Positions 1 through 26,880 of a DNA stretch of 64,000 bases are shown here, piece by piece; positions within the stretch are counted from its first letter, which is position 1; every line of letters begins with the position of its first letter. The translations under genes and the position numbers were made by a program. Source of the stretch: Amoebidium appalachense (taxonomy: Eukaryota > Ichthyosporea); assembly GCA_963693365.1 (NCBI GenBank), contig CAVNZM010000010.1, positions 5,084,001 to 5,148,000 of the forward strand, given 5' to 3'. The notes below the pieces were generated by a model. The model searched no databases. It saw only the letters and a program-made list of their open reading frames with translations, and was not told where the DNA came from.

Positions 1-16308
<16,308 letters not shown>

Positions 16309-17809
16309 GCCTAGCGTGGATGTATGAATGCAATTCCTAATATTAATGTATAATTGCTAATTTATTTCTATTGCTAAGCGTATTGTGTGTCTGTCTCTGG
16401 TCGTAACTGATATTTTGCCTAGACTCCTTGTTCTCTAAGAGTGTGACGGTTTTGATGCTTTTGATTGAGATGCAGTTGCAAATCTAAAACAACCCCGAAT
16501 GAAGGTCAGGTGTAGGTTAGAAATTCAAAATTTAAACAGGTTTATGGCAGGAAAGAAAGACACATCGATATTCGAATGTCAGGGGTTATATTTTGGGAAT
16601 ATATGCGGGAGACTTCACTTTTACTTCGATCTCTTAGCTGTCACGTCAGCTTTGTTTCCCGATTCTTCACCATGGCAGGTATATAAAGGCTTTCGTTTTT
16701 TCTTTTTGTGGTGGGAACGGGTCCCACTCAGGGGAACGTGACACTGTGTGTGTGTAGTGCGGCCTTGTCTATTCCTACTGCTGTGAGAGTGTGGGGACAT
16801 CTCCCTTCCGCGGAGTTTCTCGCTTGAGGAGTGGTTTCTTCGACATCTGGTGGCCCACTGCAACTTATGGTGACTACTCCATGCCATCAACGCTTCTACG
16901 CGAGCTATTGGCGGTGGGCTGCTGCAACTTCTTCAACTGCTTCTGCGCTGCATGAGTGGAGGGGTAGCTACTGGGTCGTCGAGGAGCTTTCCTTGTGGCT
17001 GCCGTGTTTTCAGCCTTCAGCAGTATGGCAATGACTGGGTTTGCTTGCATGCATTCTATAGTTGTGTTTTCCTGTGTGTCCTGCCACAACTAGGCCACCT
17101 TATCAAAGAGTTAGAGACAGCTTCTGCGGGTTTTCTAGGGGACGGGCCCGTGGGGATTGTTTTCTCGCTCGGATTTGGTCTGCATTGCTCTTTAAAGGGC
17201 TGACTTGCTTGCTTTGACCCGGTAGGTTTTGAGGGGGCCTGTTGGGGGGCAGCAGTAATGATGTCTTCTTGCGGAGTGTGGCCTAGTCATCATCGCTGCA
17301 TATGACTAGTTGGAGCAAACTAGTTTCACGCATACACGTGCACTTGTACCTTTGCCCGCTGGTGTCCTTTGGTCACTTGTTGTTTTATTTTTTATTTCAT
17401 CGCTGTGGCTCTTTCGAAGTCGGTTATTTTGGTGGTCATGTAGCCTGTGGCTGCACGTTGCCTTCATATCCACTGGATCACTGATCAATAAATCCCAGTC
17501 GAGAGAAAAATATTCCTCTTTTTTTTTGTTGTTTTATAAAGTATTGGGTGAATTAATAAAGTACGGACAGCCTGTTGCTGTGCATGCTCATAGACCAGAC
17601 AAGTAATAGTACTGTTTACTACTCCTTCATGACATGGTGGATCGTTGCCTACTTTCCTACCTTTGTTCGTATATATAATAGTATCTTGAATTGTTTTGGG
17701 TAGGAACACCTACATAATAAAGTTTGTGGCTGAAATACTGAAGCTTCAACAAGAGAGTAACCATGAAAAAAAATGAAATGGACAAATCTAGTACAACTTT
17801 TCTGTCTTT

Positions 17810-17810
<1 letters not shown>
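16309..17810. other. 3' flank of the DDHD gene, no gene recognised
   Basis: Unique sequence of normal complexity. A TATA-like TATATAAAGGC at about 16680 and AATAAA at about 17487 and 17560 are visible. The longest open frames (under 100 codons, both strands) show no recognisable domain. It could hold the 3' UTR or an old LTR remnant; AATAAATCCCAGTC near 17487 resembles AATAAATCCAGTC near 27219. Confidence 0.5.
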
Positions 17811-17845
<35 letters not shown>

Positions 17846-17867
17846 CTGGGCTCATGGACGGAGTCCG

Positions 17868-18175
<308 letters not shown>

Positions 18176-18487
18176 CTCCCCCCCCCCCCCCCCCCCCCCC
18201 CCTCCCCCCTCCCCCCTCCCCCCCCCCCCCCCCCCTCCCCCTTCTCTTGCTCTGGGTTCGTTAGCAATACACACTTTCAAAGACAGGTATGATCATTGAA
18301 AGTATATTTTTACTAACAGTAAAAGTGAAAATCGTTTGAAAAAAGGTACATTATCGGCGACAAGTAAGGAGACTAGAGCGGGAGCCTCGGAGGCTTGAAA
18401 CCACAAAAAAAAGTCTGTGATATCTCGCATGCTTTTCTTGAATAAAGTCATTATAAAGAAAAAAAAGGTTACTAAAGCTTAAGGCTG

Positions 18488-19131
18488 TTAAGGGGGATAT
18501 ATCGGTGGGGCGGGCCGGGGGGTCCCCCGGTTAAGCTAATTCGTGATCACGTACCAATCGGCATGCCGGATTGATCACTCATTGGAAAAAGTTCTGATAA
18601 AGATCGGTGAGCCAGATGACCAATGGAATGCATTTAATGAAATGACGTATTGCCGGTTTTGTATTTTCGGTGTAAGGCCTTGCATGAAAAAACGGTCTCA
18701 ACGAGCAACAAACATGTTGATAATTGTTTATATATATATATATATCTAGTGCTCTATACAAAGCAAAACACTATTACTAATGTCGTTTGTGATACCTTCT
18801 CTATTGATTACTGAATTTACTTAGTCAAGCAGGAACAAGAGAGGGCGAATAAAGAACCGGTTTGTATAGAGCACTAGAGGATATAAAAAAATGAATTTTG
18901 AGCCCACATGTTGGGGGGGTCCATCCCGAACCTTGCCCAGCATTTTGCACGGAAAATAAAACAAATCGGCAATCATCTAAGTTTACAAAATGTCTCCCAT
19001 TGGTCATCTGGCTCCCGGATCTAGGATGCTTTTCTTATCAGTGATCATTCGGCGCACAGATTGGATCGTGATCACGCACGCCTTTAACCGCCGGCCAGCC
19101 GCACGGTCCCGCACCGGTATATCCCTTAGGG
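18488..19131. mobile_element. foldback/MITE-like element with long diverged inverted arms
   Basis: The outer ends pair imperfectly: AAGGGGGATATATCGGTG on the left with the complement of CCGGTATATCCCTTAGG on the right. GGTTAAG-type, GTGATCACG, GATCACT and GAGCCAGATGACCAATGG blocks recur in inverted order further in. A perfect 17-bp pair (18746-18762 with 18861-18877) closes the arms around a 98-bp spacer. No open reading frame. This is the structure of a non-autonomous DNA transposon or foldback element. Exact ends and target-site duplication are not certain. Confidence 0.6.
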
Positions 19132-19484
19132 GATGGTTTGCCGGCAATGTGATCGGGGGATCCAATTGATCGGAATCGATCAAATTCCAGTCAGTGAGCC
19201 GGCTAAAATTGTCACTTTCGGGGCTTTTGATGACAGCTGTCTAAGTTTCGACGCTAGATCCAGAGAGAATGACTGCATAAATATGCCCTGAAAATAGAAT
19301 CCTACTAATAAAGTGGGGGGTAATTACATAATTTTTTTTATAATTAAAGCCCCTCGTAAGGTCTTATTATACCCTCTATATAACTGCTCTCTATAATTGC
19401 TTATGCTAAGTCTGGCGTCTATGTCATGGTAGACTAGCCGGACATAGGTCAGCCCGAGCAGACTGCCTAAAAAAATATAGTCCC
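19132..19484. other. A/T-rich intergenic spacer
   Basis: No gene seen. Contains GATC-rich sequence, AATAAAG at about 19307, and ends with the left copy of the GTCCC target-site duplication (19480-19484). Confidence 0.5.
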
Positions 19485-20089
19485 TGTCGTGGCAACAAAC
19501 AGAGTGTATATGAACTACTCTAACTATCTGCACGCTTAAAGGGGCTCGAAACCGTGTATACGTATAAACTTTTCTTTGAGTTGGGTGGGAAGCGAGTTTT
19601 TTGTGTTCTGAGAAGAACTTCCAAAAGCCCGCGACCCCGCGAGACACTTCACAGACACGCGGCCCACTGGCCAGACAAATACCACAGTGACATTCAGCCA
19701 ATCACAACACTCCCTCCCCCACAGACTACACGCACTCCACACCATTGGCTACCGCGACCTCAGACACCCCTACAGCACTACAACACGTACACACGTTTAC
19801 TCACAATACATATAAGCATACACACACGCGAGCAGGCAACATGGGTCTCGCCACGCACACAGCAAGAAGCAATACAACATTTAACATGGAGAGTACGCAG
19901 AGGCATGGGGCATGCACGCGCGCACCAAACAATCAGCCGCCGCTGCATCAGATTCTCCCCATACCACTGATTAATCTCCTCATACCCCATTTAGACCCCG
20001 GCATCACTATGCAAGAAAACCCCCGAAATTAACTCACCAAAACACAAAATATAGAAGTAAACTAATACGAATCAGCTCAGCACATGACA
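19485..20089. repeat. left LTR (605 bp)
   Basis: Direct copy of 21577-22181 with about three substitutions (CGACCCC versus CGGCCCC; CTACCGCG versus CTAAAGCG). Its roughly 140-codon open frames recur in the other copy only because the LTR is duplicated. Confidence 0.9.
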
Positions 20090-20669
20090 ACTCCCCCCTC
20101 GCACAGAAAATAACTGAGTTCCACCTCAGTAAAAACTACCTAAAAACAAAATAAAGTTATGTGCTGAGCGACTACAACTACCGCTACCCATGCAGGAAGC
20201 AACATTTAACATATAACATAAAACATATACATACATCCACACACCACCCCACCATGGTTAATACCCAACCCAACCCCAAAACAAGGATAAGAACCGCCAC
20301 TGACGTTGCCCTGTAGATGCACCTCTGCCCCCGTCCACAACCTGCACCCAAAACCCCATGCCCCTGGCACAATGTTATATCGAGTGGAACATAGCAACAG
20401 ACATGATAACAGACACCATCCATACAACCACACTCAGCATGCCCCATCCACAAAGAATTCCTAGCAAAACCTAACATGCCACTGACGAACACCTCCAGAC
20501 TCATGTGACGTACACCTCCAGACTCTCTTGCTGGCCATTCCTCTACCCGACAAAGACTCCTACTACGTAGGTCCCGGTGGTTTGGGAATGCCTCCGCCCC
20601 AACCGTGCCCTACCCAGCGGTGTGTCTAAGGCCTACTGCTGCACTGGGCACCACAACACTACTCAACAA

Positions 20670-20745
20670 CACTACGGGCAGCCACTCCAAAGGGCCTCAA
20701 CACCAGGCCCAGGGCAGCCACTCCAAGGGGCCTCAGCACCAGGCC
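20670..20745 (+). repeat. two-copy tandem repeat in the LTR element interior
   Basis: A unit of about 37 bp (GGGCAGCCACTCCAA followed by GGGCCTCA and CACCAGGCCC) occurs twice in a row in the non-coding interior. Confidence 0.75.
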
Positions 20746-21576
20746 CTTTGACGACGGGGGTTCACAACAGTGGGGGCCTGCCACTGCCATGACTACACTT
20801 CGACCCCCCCCCAGCCCCCTCGTCAGAGGGCCGAGCTCCCAGACAGCAGCAGGACTTTCTATTCCACTGACCCTAATCACACACGTCGCCAACACAGGAC
20901 TCATACACACGTCGAAAACGCCAGGCACCAGTAGAAAACTCGCCGAAAAATAACACCACACAACAGTTACTCCCATAGTATTACAACAACAACAACCCAA
21001 GAGATGGCCTACCCCCTAATAAAACCTTCATACCAGCAACACGGTCACCGACGTCCCTGCCCCCCACGACGGGGCTGTTTACACCACGCGTTGCCCCCGC
21101 TCCTTGCAGTTGTCGCAGGTGCACACCTGGGAAAGAGCCTGGCGCCGGCTCTTGCTGTCCCGCCCAAAGACGCTAGTCTGGCCCATCTGTTATCCCGTTG
21201 TGGCCGTGGCTGGTAGGGCTGGCAGTAGCGCCGTGGGGAGGGTGACCGCCGCCGGTCCCCTCTGAGGCCTCTGCTGGGCAAACGGCCCTGAGCTTGCTAA
21301 GTCACCTAGGGAGGTCAAGGTCCTTAGCGAGGACTAAGTCCCCTGTGATACTAGTCCTACTGCTCATGTTGCCTATGCCAACTGTTGCTAGCTGTAGGTC
21401 TGTGTGTGCGTATGTTTCTTCTACCTCTAACCGTCGAAAAAGGCCTAAGACAAAACCACTCATAACCGCTAGGCGTGAAAAAAAAAAAAAACTAGGGGTG
21501 AAAGCAACAGCCCAGAAGGACTAACAGTGCGTGTGCCCCCTCCCTGCAAAAAACTGCAGAGAAAGGGGGTGTAGCT

Positions 21577-22181
21577 TGTCGTGGCAACAAACAGAGTGTA
21601 TATGAACTACTCTAACTATCTGCACGCTTAAAGGGGCTCGAAACCGTGTATACGTATAAACTTTTCTTTGAGTTGGGTGGGAAGCGAGTTTTTTGTGTTC
21701 TGAGAAGAACTTCCAAAAGCCCGCGGCCCCGCGAGACACTTCACAGACACGCGGCCCACTGGCCAGACAAATACCACAGTGACATTCAGCCAATCACAAC
21801 ACTCCCTCCCCCACAGACTACACGCACTCCACACCATTGGCTAAAGCGACCTCAGACACCCCTACAGCACTACAACACGTACACACGTTTACTCACAATA
21901 CATATAAGCATACACACACGCGAGCAGGCAACATGGGTCTCGCCACGCACACAGCAAGAAGCAATACAACATTTAACATGGAGAGTACGCAGAGGCATGG
22001 GGCATGCACGCGCGCACCAAACAATCAGCCGCCGCTGCATCAGATTCTCCCCATACCACTGATTAATCTCCTCATACCCCATTTAGACCCCGGCATCACT
22101 ATGCAAGAAAACCCCCGAAATTAACTCACCAAAACACAAAATATAGAAGTAAACTAATACGAATCAGCTCAGCACATGACA
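21577..22181. repeat. right LTR (605 bp)
   Basis: Same length and ends as 19485-20089, followed directly by GTCCC, the right target-site copy. Confidence 0.9.
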
Positions 22182-22186
22182 GTCCC

Positions 22187-22364
22187 CAGCCAGAGGCTCG
22201 CACATGGGTGCAATAGGTCCATGGCCAAGGGCTTACCCAGATCGGCCAAAACTTTTGACATTGCCGCTGGGGGACAGCGACTGCTATATCTTATGACATC
22301 TATGTAGTACCGCCTGGGATAGAACAACCCTATGTTGAAACTACCCTGAGATAGAACAACCCCC

Positions 22365-22395
<31 letters not shown>

Positions 22396-22426
22396 AAAAA
22401 AAAAAAAAAACGTTCGATCCCCGACC

Positions 22427-22464
<38 letters not shown>

Positions 22465-22672
22465 AGTCGCAAAACACTGTCTTCTTGTAGCCAGTACAGT
22501 ACAATGGTGCAGTGTAGTCGCAGCCCAGGCCATGCATGGCAGATGTCGGTCGACGTCCGTGCTGGCGCAGGCACATGAATTCGAGCGCTACATAACCCTT
22601 TAAATGCTAGCTATATGCAGTGTGTCCCTTGGTGCTCATGGGGTTTCCCCCCTTTTTTTACCCTTTTAAGAA
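22187..22672. other. spacer between the two LTR elements
   Basis: No gene. Holds a C-run (about 22361-22385), an A-run (about 22386-22410) and another C-run (about 22428-22464). GATAGAACAACC occurs twice and a related GATAGAACGACC lies in the flanking repeat that starts at 22673. Confidence 0.5.
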
Positions 22673-22988
22673 AATTTGTGTCCCTCTTGATCACTCCATA
22701 TAACATCTCCATCTTGCAGTTGCTAGCCGGGCATGGTGGCTTTCCAACTATTCAACTACTACCTTTGCGCAATCACTGTGGCACTATGTTTGCGCCATCA
22801 CCTACGATAGACCTACCTGGGGGGTTTACGCTGTTTACTAGAGGCAAAGAGAAACCAGTCTCAGGTATGGGGGGGTTTTTGCTCGGAATATCCCTTTAGA
22901 TAGAACGACCCCCAAGGGGGGAAACGAAGGCCCTGGTTGTTTTAGCCCAGGCGTAACTGTATACCATACTAAACAAAAGATGGGTGCC
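22673..22988. repeat. left copy of 317-bp direct repeat flanking the Copia element
   Basis: Starts AATTTGTGTCCC and ends GATGGGTGCC, touching the first base of the 5' LTR. Appears identical by eye to 26564-26880. The boundary T at 22989 is shared, so the length is 316 or 317. Confidence 0.9.
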
Positions 22989-23294
22989 TGTCGAACAGGA
23001 TAGCCATCCGGTATGCCCTGCGTTAGCGTAGCACTAGTGATCGGGAATATTCGAGATATTCGGGATAAACTGGTGGATAGGTTCACGATAGATCAGGATA
23101 GATCTAGAAGAGTCTAGAAGAATCTATTGGAGTGTTTTGATTGGTAGCGACTAGATCCATAGCGGCGGGTAGACCAATCGGGAATAGTATGTAACATTCC
23201 AGTGAGCCAGACCACAAGTATATAAAGGTCCCGGTGGGCCAGTCAATGTAAGTCAGCAAATAATAAAGTCTCACAGAGAAACCTCTAAGTTACG
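22989..23294 (+). repeat. 5' LTR of the Copia element
   Basis: 306 bp. Contains a CCAAT (about 23172), a TATATAAAGG promoter box (about 23219) and AATAAA (about 23261), so U3, R and U5 signals are all present. Identical by eye to the 3' copy. Confidence 0.92.
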
Positions 23295-23341
23295 GTTACG
23301 GACCCAGTACAACGCTACGATCAAGCGACTGTTGAGACAAG

Positions 23342-26017
23342 ATGGGAAGAGCAAAATGTCCAGTTCCCATGTATGAAGGAGAAGGCAAGGGCAAAATCTC
23401 CTACTCAATGTGGGCCATGCGCATGAAGTGCTTCCTCGAGGGCGAGGAATTATGGTACACGATTGAAGACGTGGCTCCTGAAGTGATAGGAGAGGACGGC
23501 GAACCGGTGGAGCAACCTCCGGTGGAGATCGACCCCTTGGATCAGAAGAAGGCGACTTCCTACCTGGTGGAGACACTAGGTGATGTACCTGCAAGCCTGT
23601 GTCGGCGAGCTATTGCCGTAGGAAATCCCAAGGACATATGGGATACGGTAGCATCATACGCTGCGCGCAACACAGATGAGCACAAGAGAATGTTGATTCA
23701 ACAGTTCTGGCGTGCTGATATGATGCCGACGGAAAGCGTGCTGGAGTATGCGGCCCGCCTGGAGTGCATTGTGCAGGATCTTCTTCATATCGATCCCAAT
23801 GGAGTTAGTGAGGACATGGTTGCCGAGAAATTCCTGGACGGTGTAGGCGCTGACGACCGATTCCGCACCGACGTTAGGACCATTCAAGCTTTACCAGCAG
23901 CTGAGAAGACAATGGAAAAGATAATCGCCAAGCTGCGTGGTTTTGAGGAGAACGAGGCTGCAAGGGAACAGCAGCGGGTGATGATGACCAGCACCCAATG
24001 GCGCGGCGGTACGCCACGACAGGACACCGGCAAGCCGCGCGTGACTGACATATCCAAGGTGGAGTGTTACAAATGTCACAAGTTTGGGCACTACAAGTCA
24101 CAGTGTCCAAAGAAGAAGAAGGGCGGCAATCGCGGCGACAAGGCGAAGCAGAACGGAGCTTCCAAGGAGATACTCGCCATGGCGGTAAACAGCGGACTCC
24201 CTTCTTCAACTGAGTGGTATTGGGACTGCGGCGCAACCTCCCATGTCACATGCCGAAAGGACTGGATGGAAGACTTCCGGTCGATCACACCCAAACCCGT
24301 CGCTCTGGGTAACACCCCGGGTGTGATGGCGCTAGGAATAGGCGTCGTAAGATTAACAAGTGAGTTCCAGGGCAACAGCATGACATTTAGACTGCAGAAT
24401 GTGCTGTACGTGCCAGCATTTGGAACTAACGTGATGTCGGCTTCAAGCGCCGGCAAGCACGGGTTAAGAATCATCACCGACGGTCGACAGTGTACGATTG
24501 AGAGTGCCACAGATGGCCAAGTTGTGGCCCGTGGGGTAGTGGAGGGAGGCCTGTATCGTCTCCTAGTGAAACCCGTATGTGAGAGCGTGAACATGGTGAC
24601 CACTGCAGTCGGCGGCAGTGGGGGTAACACCGTGTGTGAGCCGGTAAAGGGCAGCGCCAGTTTATGGCACCGGCGGTTTGGTCATGTGGCAATAAACACG
24701 CTACAGAAGATGGTTAAAGAAAACATCGTCGAGGGTCTGTGCATCGACTGCAAAACCCAGGATGACGGTGTGTGCGAGGGATGCGCGAGAGGGAAGCAAG
24801 CCCGGCTCTCTTTCAGTAAGCTACCCCGCAAGACAGCGCCAGCGAAGCTCGACAGAGTTCATTCTGATGTGGCAGGACCGTTCAACAAGGAGTCGCTGCA
24901 AGGTTCCAAGTATTATGTCACCTTCATCGACGACAAGACAAGGTTCACTACGGTGTACTTCATGAAACATAAATCCCAAGTGCATACTTACTTCAAGAAG
25001 TACAAGGCACACGTAGAGAAGCAACACGGTGCCAGCATCAAGATTCTGCGTTCCGACAACGGGGGTGAGTACACCTCCACTGAGTTCAAGTCGTTCCTGG
25101 AAGCGTGCGGCATTGAACATGAGGCGACAGTCCCTTACACACCAGAGCAGAATGGTGTAGCAGAGAGGGCTAACAGGACCATTGTCGAGACGGCGCGCTG
25201 CATGCTGCAGTCAGCAGGCATGAGTATGGGGTTCTGGCAGCTAGCAGTACAGGCAGCTGTGTACATCAAGAACCTGACGCCAACCACAGTACTGGGTGGC
25301 ATGACACCTTGGGAGGCATGGTATGGAGAGAAGCCCGATGTTAGCCATCTACGTGTATTTGGTAGCAAGGCATTTGTCCATGTGCCGAAGGACGAGCGCA
25401 GGAAGCTAGACGCCAAGAGTCGGGAGTGTAAATTCGTCGGCTACACAGGTGACAGCAAGACGTACTTGTTGTGGGACACCGAGGCGCGCAAGACTATCGT
25501 CGGGCGAGATGTGGTGATCGACTCGGATGAATCATGCACCCCAAAGGCCGGTATTCCGGTGGTGCAAGATGAGCCAATGGAATTGCTGATGCATAAGCCA
25601 ATCGGAAATCAGCAGAGCTTGGAATCGAGGAATCCAATCAGCGTCAAGAAGCAACATTCCTTTCGGAAGCCTGCAATCGGCACTGACAGTGGATATGATT
25701 CAGATGCTATCGGCGACGGCGCGGGCGAGGACAGCGGCGATTCGGACGCGGCAGGGTCAGGAGACGAGGAAGATAGTGCAGAGTTGCAGGTTGCAACCAG
25801 AAGTGCCTATCCGTCTATGACTACAAGGCGCGGTGGGACCTACGGCATCAACGCAGGTGTAGTAGAGTACCGCGACAGTATCAGCATGGCAATTGAGAGT
25901 GCTGATAGCAATGAGGATGACCCTGTGACACTGGAAGAAGCAATCTCCAGGCCAGCATCAAACACATCGACGTTCAGTACCACTACACCCGTGAGTGTGT
26001 GGAGAATGGGGATGTAG
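23342..26017 (+). CDS. Copia Gag-protease-integrase polyprotein, truncated before reverse transcriptase
   Basis: 891 codons, starting 47 bp after the 5' LTR. Visible in order: a Gag region of the UBN2/Copia type; a CCHC zinc knuckle (CYKCHKFGHYKSQC, about residues 242-255) followed by a lysine cluster; an aspartic protease site DCGATSH (Asp295; the family usually has DSGA); an integrase zinc-binding HHCC region (HRRFGHV near 443 and two CxxC pairs); and the integrase triad Asp509, Asp572, Glu608 with the expected 35-residue spacing (SDNGGEY, NGVAERANR). The frame then reaches DPVTLEEAISRP, where reverse transcriptase should begin, and crosses a deletion into about 20 out-of-frame residues. 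Gag and integrase may still work; no replication enzyme is encoded. Confidence 0.93.
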   Translation: MGRAKCPVPMYEGEGKGKISYSMWAMRMKCFLEGEELWYTIEDVAPEVIGEDGEPVEQPPVEIDPLDQKKATSYLVETLGDVPASLCRRAIAVGNPKDIWDTVASYAARNTDEHKRMLIQQFWRADMMPTESVLEYAARLECIVQDLLHIDPNGVSEDMVAEKFLDGVGADDRFRTDVRTIQALPAAEKTMEKIIAKLRGFEENEAAREQQRVMMTSTQWRGGTPRQDTGKPRVTDISKVECYKCHKFGHYKSQCPKKKKGGNRGDKAKQNGASKEILAMAVNSGLPSSTEWYWDCGATSHVTCRKDWMEDFRSITPKPVALGNTPGVMALGIGVVRLTSEFQGNSMTFRLQNVLYVPAFGTNVMSASSAGKHGLRIITDGRQCTIESATDGQVVARGVVEGGLYRLLVKPVCESVNMVTTAVGGSGGNTVCEPVKGSASLWHRRFGHVAINTLQKMVKENIVEGLCIDCKTQDDGVCEGCARGKQARLSFSKLPRKTAPAKLDRVHSDVAGPFNKESLQGSKYYVTFIDDKTRFTTVYFMKHKSQVHTYFKKYKAHVEKQHGASIKILRSDNGGEYTSTEFKSFLEACGIEHEATVPYTPEQNGVAERANRTIVETARCMLQSAGMSMGFWQLAVQAAVYIKNLTPTTVLGGMTPWEAWYGEKPDVSHLRVFGSKAFVHVPKDERRKLDAKSRECKFVGYTGDSKTYLLWDTEARKTIVGRDVVIDSDESCTPKAGIPVVQDEPMELLMHKPIGNQQSLESRNPISVKKQHSFRKPAIGTDSGYDSDAIGDGAGEDSGDSDAAGSGDEEDSAELQVATRSAYPSMTTRRGGTYGINAGVVEYRDSISMAIESADSNEDDPVTLEEAISRPASNTSTFSTTTPVSVWRMGM

Positions 26018-26124
26018 AACTTGTGTATTGCAGCACGAACAGTAACGTGGCCGACATGTGCACCAAAGCTTTAGGGAGACTTAAGTTGATGCAGCATCGG
26101 CAGGCCATCGGCATGGCTGAGTAA
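25954..26124 (+). pseudogene. RNase H C-terminal remnant of the Copia polyprotein
   Basis: In the frame +2 relative to the polyprotein, 57 codons to TAA match the end of Copia RNase H: SIKHIDVQYH, an ELVYC step, then NVADMCTKAL and the terminal helix. The junction with the polyprotein lies near 25945-25955, so one deletion removed the reverse transcriptase and most of RNase H and changed frame. Confidence 0.88.
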
Positions 26125-26257
26125 GAACTACAATTAGTGTAGTGTTAATGTTCGTGTAGTAGGTGTTATATGTGTTAGTATAGTAGCATAGTTTTAGAGT
26201 TGCATCTTAGGTTTAGGTTGCATGCGGTAGATAGATAGAACACAGTGCAAGTGGGGG

Positions 26258-26563
26258 TGTCGAACAGGATAGCCATCCGGTATGCCCTGCGTTAGCGTAG
26301 CACTAGTGATCGGGAATATTCGAGATATTCGGGATAAACTGGTGGATAGGTTCACGATAGATCAGGATAGATCTAGAAGAGTCTAGAAGAATCTATTGGA
26401 GTGTTTTGATTGGTAGCGACTAGATCCATAGCGGCGGGTAGACCAATCGGGAATAGTATGTAACATTCCAGTGAGCCAGACCACAAGTATATAAAGGTCC
26501 CGGTGGGCCAGTCAATGTAAGTCAGCAAATAATAAAGTCTCACAGAGAAACCTCTAAGTTACG
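26258..26563 (+). repeat. 3' LTR of the Copia element
   Basis: 306 bp, same ends and signals as 22989-23294. Followed directly by AATTTGTG, the start of the second flank copy. Confidence 0.92.
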
Positions 26564-26880
26564 AATTTGTGTCCCTCTTGATCACTCCATATAACATCTC
26601 CATCTTGCAGTTGCTAGCCGGGCATGGTGGCTTTCCAACTATTCAACTACTACCTTTGCGCAATCACTGTGGCACTATGTTTGCGCCATCACCTACGATA
26701 GACCTACCTGGGGGGTTTACGCTGTTTACTAGAGGCAAAGAGAAACCAGTCTCAGGTATGGGGGGGTTTTTGCTCGGAATATCCCTTTAGATAGAACGAC
26801 CCCCAAGGGGGGAAACGAAGGCCCTGGTTGTTTTAGCCCAGGCGTAACTGTATACCATACTAAACAAAAGATGGGTGCCT
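26564..26880. repeat. right copy of 317-bp direct repeat flanking the Copia element
   Basis: Copy of 22673-22989, identical by eye. After it the sequence continues as unique DNA (CAACCGAGGC). Confidence 0.9.

Larger units (their letters stand above)
19485..22181. mobile_element. non-autonomous LTR retrotransposon (TRIM/LARD-like)
   Basis: Two 605-bp direct repeats start TGTCGTGG and end CATGACA, so they have short imperfect inverted ends. They flank a 1487-bp interior with no gag, protease, integrase or reverse transcriptase. The element is bordered by a perfect 5-bp duplication GTCCC (19480-19484 and 22182-22186). LTRs differ at about three positions by eye, so insertion is young. Polypurine-like stretches occur at both inner borders (GAAAGGGGG at 21561-21569; CTCCCCCCTC at 20091-20100, read on the other strand). 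No TGG-type primer-binding site is clear, so orientation is undecided. Confidence 0.88.
22989..26563 (+). mobile_element. Ty1/Copia-type LTR retrotransposon with reverse transcriptase deleted
   Basis: Two 306-bp LTRs (22989-23294 and 26258-26563), identical by eye, flank gag-protease-integrase and a scrap of RNase H. Domain order with integrase before the RNase H remnant places it in Ty1/Copia. The reverse transcriptase and most of RNase H are missing, so it cannot copy itself without help. A polypurine-like AAGTGGGGG lies just before the 3' LTR. LTRs begin TGTCGAAC but end TTACG rather than CA. No short target-site duplication is present; a 317-bp duplication takes its place. Confidence 0.92.

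Noticed and set aside
16621-17203. Several 60-90-codon frames in the DDHD 3' flank
   Set aside because: Overlapping on both strands, no domain, no splice support.
19554-19970. 138-codon frame found twice (also 21646-22062)
   Set aside because: It recurs only because it sits in both LTRs; no domain, no start context, and short LTR frames are common.
22615-22899. 94-codon frame repeated at 26569-26790
   Set aside because: Both lie in the duplicated 317-bp flank; no recognisable protein.
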